Assembly (NCBI GenBank): GCA_037974665.1
Contig: CM075782.1
Coordinates: forward strand, 43,390,851 to 43,454,850
Origin: Ehretia macrophylla
Lineage: Eukaryota; Streptophyta; Magnoliopsida; Boraginales; Ehretiaceae
Direction: 5' to 3'
Length of the DNA: 64,000 nt
Part shown: in pieces, positions 12,225 through 22,671 of the stretch
Layout of the letters: each line of letters begins with the position of its first letter
Numbering within the stretch: the first letter of the stretch is position 1
Notes under the pieces: model-generated
Database searches by the model: none
Seen by the model: only the letters and a program-made list of their open reading frames with translations
Told to the model about the DNA's origin: nothing
Made by a program: the position numbers and the translations under genes

Positions 12225-12467
12225 TGCATGTGCTGTCTGTTCAATTTCTACGTGCGCTATTCTATGGCTGAATGATCTTTCATGTTGCCTTAACCTTTCT
12301 TTCTTTTCATCCTTCTTTGTCTGCTGCTTTTGCATGCTTGTCAAAATTTATTGCATCAATACAGCTAAGTAAGATCACTTTTCTCAACAGATGAAAAAAG
12401 TAACTTTGCCTATCATCTCCATATTTGTCTCTTTTTTACCTCACCACAAATGAGTTTACAACTCACA
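12225..12467. other. Copia-relic LTR end and spacer, with empty site for the unit II CACTA
   Basis: The first part (to about 12355) is the far end of the old copia LTR, ending CAAAATTTATTGCA as in the young copia LTRs. The rest is spacer shared with unit II. The uninterrupted TGCCTATCATCTCCATATTT near 12410-12430 is the unoccupied counterpart of the site where unit II carries a 13.3 kb CACTA element. Confidence 0.75.
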
Positions 12468-13415
12468 CAGGGTTCAAGTCTCGACACCACCTATTTAAAA
12501 ATATTAAAATTGTATCCTTAAAAGGCAAACTAAAAACGAACTTGCTTGCACGTACGAAAACATGTTAAAGATAATAAATAAATATCATAAACTACTACCA
12601 AAATCTTAAGCAACCACTTTACTACCAAAGTTGTCAAATAAGCTTTCTTTGCACTTTTTATTCGTATTTGGTATATATATGAACTTATTCGAGCAATAGG
12701 AAGGCACATTTGGCAAGTGATTTTGATCCTCAATACCGAGTTTGCATTCAAAACGTGAGTTTAGGATAAAATGTTTAACTTTTGTATTTCCAAACGTGAT
12801 TTTTAACATTTATATATAAAACTTTTGGCCAAACATTATTTCAACACATCTATCCCCTCAAAATAATCTCATTATACATATATACTTCTTAATGATGAAC
12901 AAAATATAAAATGAAAATTTATACCTTATTTCACTCTTTGAAATTCTTTTTCTTTTTCATTTGAATGAGGCTTAGCCAATCTGCGAGGAAACAAATATAC
13001 ACTAGTGTGAGTAGCCATATTGGGTACTTCACAATTATCTTGGGGAATGTTTCACATCTCTTGTATATCTCCAAAAAAGCGAGAACAACACTAAGAATAT
13101 TGTAAACACTAACACTTTCACCATATTATTTTAGGCCAAAATTGACAATCCAATTTGCGCACCCATTTATCTCTCGATAGATGTGTAGAAGATGGAATTC
13201 CAGATTTTCTTGTAAGACAGTTTTACAATCATCAATCATGAATTTGAAGGGACTACAAGAACATACTACTGGCATTTCTCTCTTGCATAAGCGGGTCCTA
13301 AACAATGAACGAGTCAATTAATATTTTTTTTTTCAAAATTATCTCACGATACCCTTAACTTAATTGTTTCACAAACTTGGGTTTGTTTGGAAGCGTTCTT
13401 TTTATTTTTTGTTTG
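12468..13415. repeat. ~0.9 kb repeat, copy 2 of 4
   Basis: This matches the copies at 5371, 33060 and 55365. It holds the clearest coding relic of the family: a minus-strand frame at 13126-13317 resembling the end of LINE-type RNase H, with HIYREINGCANW where the better preserved relic at 24230 has HVYREANRCADW. The last catalytic Asp is therefore Asn here. Confidence 0.7.
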
Positions 13416-14180
13416 TTTTTTTTTGGAACAGTATTCGAAATGATTTTTAAAAACAAAAGAACAAAAAATTTGTTTGAGTATAATTATTTCTTTGACAAAG
13501 TTTCTATAATCAAGATATCATTCGAATTATATAAACATCTTTTTCTTTTATCAAACTATAAAATGAAACTATAATTTTTATTAAATTATTATCATTTCAT
13601 TAATTAATTATTTAATTAATTTAATAACAATTTAAAATTAAATCTTGGTAGAACTAGCTACCTCCCTCCAATTGTTATGATAAAGAAAAATTCTTCGAAA
13701 TTTAGCATCATAAAGCAAAACTGCCCACTAACATGACATGCATATTACTAATAAAGACAGTCGACATATAACAATAATGACTCCGGACGATAGCATTAAC
13801 CATAGAGAAAAAGAAAGAAAGAAAAAAGAATGCATCATCTACTATATGAGCATTAATCAATATTGCCTTTGGCCTATTAAAATGTAGATAAAATATATTG
13901 TCATTGAACTTTAAAACGATATCATATTAGTTAATCTGAAGTTTTATTTTAAAATTAATTAATATTACATGAAATAATTAAAACATTGTACGTTAGTTTT
14001 GAATATCTTATTTTGTTTATGTGTGACAATTTAATACTCCAACAAATCAAATTCCTCTTTCACCTTTTCATCTTTTGCCTAAAGGTAAGCTATTCAGTAG
14101 TTCGGATTAATACAAATCTTTCACATATAGAATATAGGTAGAATCACACGTATACATCTAATCACGAGATACCAACTGAT
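13416..14180. other. AT-rich spacer, no gene seen
   Basis: This is non-coding, AT-rich sequence collinear with 56308-57060 in unit II. It has long runs of TTAATTAATTATTTAATTAA type near 13600. I see no gene or transposon end. Confidence 0.6.
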
Positions 14181-14192
14181 CAGTTTTTGACT

Positions 14193-14621
14193 CTTTTTTT
14201 TTTTTGGTCAAGATGAAATTTTCCATTCAAAACAAATAAAATTACAAACTAATCCACTCCCTCTCTAGATCTTAACGAGACAGTGGAATCCAAAACAACA
14301 CAACAAGAATCAGACATTAAAATAGAACAAAGAGAAAATGGTAGATTTGTGAGCCAATTTAGGTCAAGCTCATGAACCCTTGCAGCTTTAGCAACGAAGT
14401 CTGAAGCCCGATTAGCAGTGCGGCGAATCAATTGGATTTGAAATCGTGGATTATCAGTGAGAATGTGCAAGATCTCCTAACTAGCCGTGGTGTTCTTTGA
14501 CTGTATAGCTTAATGAAAGTCTTGCGAATCAGTTTCGATGATGATTCTTGGAAAGTCAGTCATCGATGCAACCATGCACGCTCGTCTGAGGGCGATGGCT
14601 TCTGCTTGTAACGGGCTGTGG
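14193..14621 (-). mobile_element. 5'-truncated LINE, RNase H and poly(A) tail
   Basis: The insert is absent from unit II, where GATCAGTTCTTGACTAACC runs uninterrupted near 57060. It is flanked by 12 bp duplications CAGTTTTTGACT (14181-14192) and CAGTTCTTGACT (14622-14633). On the minus strand it ends in an A run (the T run at 14194-14206), as expected for target-primed reverse transcription. The coding part resembles the RNase H domain of plant L1-type LINEs: QAEAIALRRA with the Glu and IIETDSQ with the Asp, then RRTANRASDFVAKAA with the last Asp. A stop falls within the domain. Being 429 bp long, it is a 5'-truncated copy. Confidence 0.85.
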
Positions 14622-14633
14622 CAGTTCTTGACT

Positions 14634-15800
14634 AACCCAACATTTTCCTTCATGTTAGGAAAATTATGCTGTAAGGGCTTGGTCAACTTTGTACGTCGCC
14701 AGACAAATCGAATTACGTCATGCGTTAGCTATCAATCTTGTGGAAAAAAAAAAAATTTGGTAATGGAAAAAAATATTTAAAAACGTGGAACAGCCGCTTT
14801 TCAGCTTGGTGGTGGCTATAAGTGTCGTTGCTAATGGAGTTCACATGCTGGATCCTTGGACTTTTATTTATCATTTGTAAGGCTTGTCCAAAGTTCAACG
14901 ACAAAAAAAAAAAAAAAAAAAAGAAAAGAGAAGTTGTATTTTATTAAACTTTTAAGTAATTAGAATACGTATTATTAAATGTAGTATTTTAATATTTTAA
15001 TTGATGAAAAAGAAATGGTAATATTTTTATTATCTCAATAAGTTTATAATAATATGGTAGAAGTCTCTGGATATTACAAAATACAAATGCAACAAATTAT
15101 ATTCTGGAAAGCGAATAAATGTGTTGACTAGATCTTTAGTCATGGACTTAGCCAATCCTTAGAAACCATTTTATGGATCGTGCTCCTACATAGTTGCATG
15201 AGCTTTTAGAGAATGACAAACGGAGTACTTCATCTCGCAAATTTGTCAATAGTTGATCTTGACTTTTGTCTCATTTTTCACCAAACAAAAAGAGCAACAA
15301 ATCATATATTTATAAGGAATTATTAAATTATAACGATAACTCAAAGTCCAGCGTCTAACTTTCACATAACAAGTTCTTTTCATCTTACCATATTAAAGCG
15401 AAAGTAAGGACGAAATTATTAAAGAATCAGCAATTTTCAGTCACCCTAATTTTTATTATAAATAAGTATATTTTTAAAGCATTTTAGATCAAAATATCGT
15501 TTAGTTCTCAATGAAAAATTATTATTTATATATCAATATTAAAATGTGTTTATTTTTTTAAGTTCATAATGTGTTTTCTTAAATCACTTGAACAAAAATT
15601 CACAATCTGTCTTGAGTACAAGGTGCACTTTTTCTGAGATGTATTATTACTTCATCGCCATCGCTTATAAAAGAATTCAAATCCGAGAGTATTGGCATTT
15701 AACTATTTTACTTGTCATCTTTGTCAATCTCGTCTCCTTCAATTCTCATCTTCGATCGTTTGCTTCTTTCAAGTTTTACCTACCCATGTCTCTCACTTCC
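14634..15800. other. Upstream region of unit I UGT87A
   Basis: This region is collinear with 57073-58205. It contains A runs, AT-rich non-coding sequence and the putative UGT87A core promoter near its right end. No other gene was recognised. Confidence 0.6.
15665..15673 (+). promoter_or_regulatory. Putative TATA box of unit I UGT87A
   Basis: TTATAAAAG lies about 135 bases before the UGT start codon and is conserved at the matching place in unit II (58072-58080). The position fits a plant core promoter with a 5' leader of about 100 bases. This rests on sequence and position only. Confidence 0.45.
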
Positions 15801-15926
15801 ATGGATGATTCTTCAAGCAACAAGCCAACTAGTATCCACCACGTTGTGGGTATGCCATACCCAGGCAGAGGCCATATCAACCCATTAATGAACCTCTGCA
15901 AATTATTAGTTTCAAGAACCACCAAC

Positions 15927-16434
15927 TGTTGGGTATCGGCGCAGCGGAATGGTCGGGGACAAGCAGTATCACGCAGCTAAAATATAAATGAGAACAGAGA
16001 AAGTAGAGACACAAGATTTACGTGGAAAACCCTCAAACAAATCGAGGGAAAAACCACAGGCAAGTAATGGAGGATTTCACTATGATGTGGAGTATTTTAC
16101 AATAACCTTCTCTCTAATATAAGGAGAGAACAATATCACTCTCTCAAATAATAGGAGAAACTAACTCTCACTCACAAATATAGAACAACAAAAGAGGAGA
16201 AAAAATACTCAAGAGAAAACTTATGTTTTCTCTCTAACTTGGAATGTTTTGGTGATACTAAATGGTGAAGAATGAGCCTCTATTTATAGGGTCATCTTGC
16301 ACCAAAAGTCTTCCTACATGTAGTGTGAAATCAACCCAAAATTGTGTGTGCCTAACTTTGCAACCAAAGATTTTTCTTCATTTCCCATTGTTTTTTGTCT
16401 TCTTTTGACTTGCACCAAAATTTTATTGCTCACA
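15927..16434 (-). repeat. Copia left LTR (3' LTR), 508 bp
   Basis: On the minus strand it begins TGTGAGCAATAAAA and ends ACCCAACA. It is preceded by the CCAAC target duplication and followed by the purine tract (as complement) at about 16435-16445. CTATTTATAG near 16280 is a likely TATA element on the minus strand. Confidence 0.93.
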
Positions 16435-19400
16435 TTCTCCCACTTAAAATTTTGGTGACACTTCAAATCTCTCCATACTTGCCAATTCCTTGTTGCTTAC
16501 GTCTTTGCTAGGCCAATTGAGGATCTACTCCAAACAAACTTGTCAACGTTGATTGGCTTTGTCATGACATCTGCTAGGTTCTCGTTGGTGTGAATCTTCT
16601 GCATATCCACACTCTCTTCCTCCACTACTTCTCAAATAAAGTGATATTGAACACCTATGTGTTTCATCCTGGAATGAAATGCTGGATTCCTTGCAATGTG
16701 CAAGGCACTCTGACTGTCACAAAACAAGGGAATTTTATCTTGTTTGTGCCTGAGCTCTTCCATTAACCGTTTAATCCAGATTGCTTCTTTACAGGCTTGT
16801 GTAGCTACCATGTATTTAGCCTCTGTTGTAGATAGGGCCACAACAGTCTGTAATTTAGATATCCAACTTACCACGCCCCCTGCAACTGTAAACACATAGC
16901 CTGTAGTGGACTTCCGTTTATCGGTATCACCTGCAAAATCAGAATCAACAAAACCCTTGACAGTAAATTCTGATCCTTCAAAACATAATGCAACATCCGA
17001 GGTCCCTTTGATGTATCTTAGGATCCTCTTAACAACATTCCAATGCTCTCTACCAGGATTCTCCATGAACCGACTGACTGTACCAACTGCTTGAGCAATA
17101 TCTAGTCTCATACATATCATAGCGAACATGAGACTTCCCACTGCTGATGCATACGGTACTTGAGACATTTCTATCTTCTCCGCTTTAGTGCTAGGGCACA
17201 TACTTGAGGATAATTTGTAATTGACAGGAAGCGGGGTCGAGATTTCCTTACAATCTTGCATATTGAAGTGCCGCAAGATTTTCTTCAAATAATTCTTTTG
17301 GGAAATCCATACCTTCTTGCCTTTTCTATCTCGGTGAATTTGCATCCCTAAAATCTTATTTGCTGGTCCCAAATCCTTCATATCAAACTTCCCAGCCAAC
17401 TGTGCCTTCAGTTCTTGGACCCGATCTTTACTGGGACCTACTACCAGCATGTCATCCACGTACAACAACAGAATGATAAAATCATCATCGTCAAACCTCT
17501 TGTAGTACGTACAATGGTCTGAATTGAGTCTGTTGTACCCGAGACTAATCACGAAGGAATCAAATCTCTTGTACCAACACCTTGGCGCCTGCTTTAAACC
17601 GTACAGAGATTTGGTCAACCTGCAAACCAAGTTTTCTTTTTCTTTCTCAACAAAACCTTCTGGTTGAAGCATGTAAATCTCTTCTTCAAGCTCACCATGA
17701 AGAAAAGTCGTCTTTACATCTAACTGTTCTAGATGTAAGTCTAATATAGCACACATGGCCAAGACTACTCTGATAGTTGTAAGTCTTACCACAGGAGAAA
17801 ATATCTCATTGAAGTCAATTCCTTCTTTCTGAGCATATCCTTTCACCACCAGTCTTGCACGATATCGCTCCACTTGGTCATTACTATCTCGCTTGATCTT
17901 GTAGACCCATTTGTTACCAATGGCTTTCCGTCCAGGTGGTAGTGGAACAAGCTCCCACGTCTTGTTTTTATGTAGAGCTTCAATTTCTTCCTACATTGCT
18001 GTCATCCACAGGACAACATCGGGGCTTTTTATAGCCTCGTGAAAGGTAGATGGATCTCCATCCTCCGTTAGAAGACAGTATGCAGCATTGCTCGCCATGA
18101 CAAAATCTGAATGCCAAGTTGGTCTTGTTGTCTGACACAATGAACGTCGGACTTCTATAACCTCAGCATCATCTGGTTCTTGTTCCTCGTGCTCCGGTGC
18201 AGCTTCAGAAGAAGCATTTCCTTGTTCTAACTTATCTTCAATTTGTATTGTAGTAGTCTCATTTGAAGTGTTGTTGTTGTCTTCACTTTGCAGTTTATCT
18301 TCTGCAAATATCACATCTCTGCTGATGACAACCTTGTGGGCAGTAGAATCCCACAGGCGATACCCCTTAACACCATCAGCATTTCCCAAGAATACACATT
18401 TTCTGGATTTTGGATCCAGCTTTGTTCTTTCTTGGGAACCATACATCACATATGCCGGACACCCAAATATGTGCAAGGTAGAATAATCTGCGGGTTTTCC
18501 GGTCCACATTTCCATTGGTGTCTTCAACCCAATTGCAGTTGACGGTGACCGGTTTATCACGTAACAGGCAGTTCTAGCTGCTTCTACCCAAAATGATTTG
18601 GCTAGACCTGCAGTTTCCAACATAGCTCTCATTCTTTCAAGAAGAGTTCTGTTCATCCACTCTGCTACACCATTTTGCTGAGGTGTATGTACAACAGTAA
18701 ATTGCCTCTGAATACCCTCTTGCTTGCAAAATGCCAAGAAGCTCCCGTCAGTGTATTCTCCTCCGTTGTCCGTCCTCAAACACTTGATCTTTTTCCCAGA
18801 TTCAAGTTCCACCAGCGCTTTGAATGTTTTATTCCACCAGCGCTTTGAATGTTTTAAATATTAGAAACACATCTGACTTGTTCTTGATTGGATACACCCA
18901 CAGTCTCCTGGAGTAATCATCAATAAATGATACAAAGTATTTGGCTCCTCCTAGGGATAAAACCGGTGATTCCCAAATGTTTGAATGGATCAAGTCTAGA
19001 ATGTGTTTGCTTTTGGCAGTAGATCTCCCAAATTTCAATCTATGCTGCTTACTGGTAACACAGTGCTCACAAAAAGGTAAGTTTACCGTCTTGAGCCCGG
19101 GTAAGAGATTACGTTCAGCAAGAATCTTCAAGCCTCGTTCTGTCATGTGGCCCAATCTGCGATGCCACATTATAGTTGATTTTTCTTGACAGGCTGATGC
19201 AACTGATACATCTGGATCCTGCAACGTATCTCCCAAAAGCATGTATAGATTTACCCCGATCTTTTCTGCCTTGATCACCACAAGCGCTCCTTTGACAACC
19301 TTCATGATCCCATCCTCGATATGGGTCTTGCAGCCAAGGTCATCCAATTGTCCAATGGACAATAGGTTCTTCTTTAAGCCCTTTACGTGTCGTACCCCTT

Positions 19401-20461
19401 GAATGGTGTGAATGGTACCATCATACATTTTAATTTTGATGGTACCGATGCCAGCAATCTCCAAGGCATGATCATTACCCATGTACACAGATCCTCCAGA
19501 GATAGGTTCATAGGTGTGGAACCATTCTCTACAAGAGGTCATATGCCATGTTGCTCCCGAATCCATTATCCAAGCATCAGTGAGCTCCTTTCTACCTTTT
19601 GATACAGTTGTTGTTTTACTGTATAAAATATCTCCATCATCTGGTGCAGTCGCCACACATCCCTGAGAATTTGTCACCTCGGGATTCTTTTTGTTGCTCC
19701 AACAATCCTTCTTGAAGTGTCCTTTCTTGCTACAATTGTAGCATTTGATATTTTTTCTACTCCTTGATTTTGATCTACCATGGTTGTTGCTCCCACTAGA
19801 GCCACGTTCCGTTGATCTACCTCTCACCATTGATAATGCCTCTGCTTGTTGTGAACTTTCGATTCTGTCTTCCTTATTTTTGCGCCTAGATTCCTCTTCC
19901 AGAACAGCGGCTGCAACATCATCAAAAATAACGAAATCTGAAAGAACATTATTAGTGTAACTAATGATGAGTTGATCATATGAATCATGTATACTTTGAA
20001 GTAGAATTTCTGCACGTTCAAGCTCCGCTATTTTATGCCCAATTGCAGTCAATTGAGAGAATAACGTATTTAAGGTATTGATATGATCTGTCACTGATGT
20101 GGACTCACTCATCCGAAGGGTGTAGAGTCTCCTCTTCAAGAAAATCTTGTTGTGAAGTGACTTGACCTCATACAGTTTGGTCAGCGCATCCCAAATTTCT
20201 TTTGCTGACTTCTTTTCCTTAACGCTTAATAATACCGAATCTGCCAATGCCAATTGCAGATTAGCCATAGCGTTGTCATCCATCTCTTTCCACTTGTCGT
20301 CTATCACCTCCGCTGGTCTGTCTCCAATTGCTGCCAAGCAATTCTCCTTTCTCAAGATTGCCTTCATCTTCAATTTCTATAGGGAAAAATTTCTCCCGTT
20401 AAACTTCTCGATTTCAAATTTTGCCACCATAGTATTAACGACGATCTGCTTCGTAACTTGA

Positions 20462-20641
20462 ACCGACTCCCACTATTTCACTATGAATAGTACTATTTAC
20501 GTGAATAGTACCAAAACCGTATACGAAAATAGTATCGATACCGTATAGGTGAATAGTACTATACCGTATGCATGAATAGTAACTATGAATAGTAACCCCG
20601 TATGTATACCAGTGACCCGTAACCAATGGCTCTGATACCAC
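20462..20641 (-). other. Copia leader: reiterated GAATAGTAC motif and primer-binding site
   Basis: Between gag and the 5' LTR lies a 180 bp leader in which GAATAGTA(C/A) and CCGTATA recur several times. The old relic has the same kind of leader at about 6955-7110, so the reiteration is a stable feature of the family. The last bases, 20628-20640, are the primer-binding site (TGGTATCAGAGCC on the minus strand), complementary to the initiator tRNA-Met 3' end. Confidence 0.7.
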
Positions 20642-21149
20642 TGTTGGGTATCGGCGCAGCGGAATGGTCGGGGACAAGCAGTATCACGCAGCTAAAATAT
20701 GAATGAGAACAGAGAAAGTAGAGACACAAGATTTACGTGGAAAACCCTCAAACAAATCGAGGGAAAAACCACGAGCAAGTAATAGAGGATTTCACTATGA
20801 TGTGGAGTATTTTACAATAACCTTCTCTCTAATATAAGGAGAGAACAATATCACTCTCTCAAATAATAGGAGAAACTAACTCTCACTCACAAATACAGAA
20901 CAACAAAAGAAGAAAAAGAATACTCAAGAGAAAGCTTATGTTTTCTCTCTAACTTGGAATGTTTTGGTGATACTAAATGGTGAAGAATGAGCCTCTATTT
21001 ATAGGCTCATCTTACACCAAAAGTCTTCCCACATGTAGTGTGAAATCAACCCAAAATTGTGTGTGCCTAACTTTGCAACTAAAGATTTTTTTTCATTTCC
21101 CATTGCTTTTTGTCTTCTTTTGACTTGCACCAAAATTTTATTGCTCACA
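20642..21149 (-). repeat. Copia right LTR (5' LTR), 508 bp
   Basis: Same length as the left LTR, starting TGTTGGGTATCGG and ending TTGCTCACA on the plus strand, followed by the CCAAC target duplication at 21150-21154. Confidence 0.93.
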
Positions 21150-22553
21150 CCAACCTCATCATCACCTTTGTCATCACAGAGGAGTGGCTCGGCTTCATCG
21201 GCTCAGAAACCAAGCCGGCTAACATTCGCTTCGCTACGATCCCAAACGTGTTGCCATCTGAGCTAGTTCGTGCAGCTGACTTATTTGGCTTTGTAGTGGC
21301 CGTACAGACCAAGATGGAGAAGCCATTTGAGCAGCTTCTTGATCAGATTGAGCTGCCAGTGACGATGATCATTGCTGACACTTTTCTTCAATGGGCATTT
21401 GATGCTGGAAACAGAAGGAATATTCCGGTGGCATCATTCTGCCCAATGTCAGCCTCAGTGTTTTCTATTTTACACCATTTGCAGCTCCTAGTTGAAAACG
21501 GACATTATCCATTCGAATTATCAGGTGCGTGCATATCTAAATATTTCCTTTAGATTTTCTGGATACATATGTCCATAACTCGAGCCTATTAAAATTTCTC
21601 ATTCATTACTCACGCACATGTACAGAAAGAGGAGATGAGCGTGTTGATTACATTCCTGGAATTTCTCCCATTCGCCTAGCAGACCTTCCAATAATTTTAC
21701 GCGAAAAGGGTGAACTTCTGCAGCAGCTAGGCCTTCGTCTACTTCCCGATATGAGCAAAGCACGATATCTTCTGTTTACATCCATATTCGAGCTTGAATC
21801 TCAAGTCATCGATGCTCTGAAACTAAAGTTTTCGTTTCCTGTATATTCTGTTGGTCCTGTCATACCTTACTTAGATCTCAAAAATAGTTCTTACTCAAAC
21901 AATAAGGATGACTATCAGTGTCTGGACTGGGTAAACAATCAACCTCGATCTTCATTGTTGTATGTATCACTGGGGAGTTTTCTTTCGGTTTCAAGTACTC
22001 AATTGGATGAAATCGCTGCTGGATTGCAAGACAGCGGTGTTAGATACTTATGGGTGGCTCACGGCGACACCTCCAGGTTAAGAGAGAAATGTGGTGGTGG
22101 TGGTGGTGCTGGACTTATCGTACCATGGTGTGAACAATTGAAAGTGTTGTGCCACCCTGCGGTTGGTGGATTCTGGACCCATTGCGGATGGAATTCAACC
22201 ACGGAAGGTGTTTTCGCAGGCGTGCCGATGCTTACGTTTCCTATACTGATGGATCAAAGCACAAACAGCAAATTCATTGTTGAAGATTGGAAGATTGGTT
22301 GGGAAGCGAAAAGAGAAGCAAGGAAAGAAAGTTTGGTGCGAAGAGATGAAATAGCACAACTTATAAGGAGATTTATGGACTTGGAAAGCAAAGAGAGGAA
22401 AGATATGATGAGAAGAGCTGGAGAGCTTCAACTCAGATGTCAGCAAGCAATTTCTAAAGGAGGGTCATCTGATAATAATCTCAATGCTTTTCTTGTTAGT
22501 ATTCAAAGATCTTGATCATATCAATATGGATAATGCTGCAGTCTTTGTTTTTC

Positions 22554-22658
22554 GTTTTTTTTTTTTAGTATAATAGAGTCCGAAATTGAGGTTTGAACTT
22601 CAAATCTTTAAGTATAATAGAATCACTACTCGAGCATTGCACCAACTCTTGGGTATTG
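22554..22658 (-). mobile_element. tRNA-derived SINE, about 105 bp
   Basis: On the minus strand this element has an A-box-like TGGTGCAATG and, 38 bases later, a B-box-like GTTCAAACCTC, the spacing of an RNA polymerase III promoter from a tRNA. It ends in an A run (the T run near 22556-22566). Near-perfect 13 bp duplications flank it: GTCTTTGTTTTTC at 22541-22553 and GTCTTTGTTTCTC at 22659-22671. It lies about 40 bases past the UGT87A stop codon, probably in its 3' untranslated region. Confidence 0.7.
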
Positions 22659-22671
22659 GTCTTTGTTTCTC

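Larger units (their letters stand above)
6313..12355 (-). mobile_element. Old Ty1/copia relic (gag part, PBS, LTR), unit I
   Basis: About 6313-6470 resembles the gag of the young copia element (compare 19770-19930). Then come a leader rich in GAATAGTAC (about 6955-7110), a tRNA-Met type primer-binding site ending at 7145 (TGGTATCAGAGCC on the minus strand) and an LTR from 7146 to about 12355. The LTR is interrupted by a hAT element (7652-8234) and a gypsy element (8404-12219), leaving about 0.8 kb of LTR sequence. Pol and the second LTR are missing. It belongs to the family of the 15927-21149 element but is much older. The same relic at 33901-41958 shows it predates the duplication. Confidence 0.75.
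15927..21149 (-). mobile_element. Young Ty1/copia element (Tork/Tnt1-like) inside UGT87A exon 1
   Basis: The 508 bp LTRs (15927-16434 and 20642-21149) differ at about 14 positions by eye, roughly 97% identity and about one million years at 1.3e-8 per site per year. A 5 bp target duplication CCAAC lies at 15922-15926 and 21150-21154; unit II has the empty site. A tRNA-Met type primer site adjoins the right LTR and a purine tract (AAGTGGGAGAA) the left. Parts on the minus strand are gag of UBN2 type with zinc knuckle CYNCSKKGHFKKDC (about 19.7-20.4 kb), protease with DSGA (about 19.6 kb), GAG-pre-integrase and integrase (about 18.0-19.2 kb), and reverse transcriptase with RNase H (about 16.6-17.9 kb, YVDDM box). 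All domains are present in order. It looks nearly whole, with about three breaks. Confidence 0.95.
2903..21490. repeat. Segmental duplication unit I
   Basis: This stretch is collinear with 30548-58681 apart from unit-specific insertions and deletions. Shared order: XTH (minus), ~0.9 kb repeat, copia relic with a gypsy element at the same site, second ~0.9 kb repeat, UGT87A (plus). Unit I alone carries a hAT element (7652-8234), a LINE (14193-14621) and a copia element (15927-21149). XTH exon 3 differs at only about three bases between units by eye, so the duplication is fairly recent. The left edge here is the LTR insertion at 2902, not necessarily the duplication boundary. On the right, similarity can be followed only until the unit II UGT breaks off. 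Confidence 0.9.
15801..22515 (+). pseudogene. UGT87A: UGT87A-type UDP-glycosyltransferase, split by a copia element
   Basis: This is a family-1 plant glycosyltransferase, which transfers sugar from UDP-sugar to small molecules in the cytosol. Exon 1 runs 15801-15926 and, after the copia element and its target duplication, 21155-21524. A 101 bp GT-AG intron (21525-21625) is followed by exon 2 at 21626-22515. The exon parts add up to 462 codons, close to the usual UGT87A length, with a phase-1 intron. The start MDDSS is conserved in the other copy; an upstream ATG at 15786 is not. Visible motifs are PGRGHINP with the catalytic His, IIADT with the partner Asp, and a complete 44-residue PSPG box from WCEQ to LMDQ, whose last Gln usually goes with UDP-glucose use. 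A CP pair replaces the WT common in UGT87 (SFCPMSAS). The 5.2 kb insertion should abolish the normal product. The acceptor substrate is unknown. Confidence 0.9.

Noticed and set aside
15588-15800. Longer N-terminus for UGT87A from an upstream ATG
   Set aside because: The extension is not conserved in the other copy and is not found in UGT87A proteins; MDDSS is the shared start.
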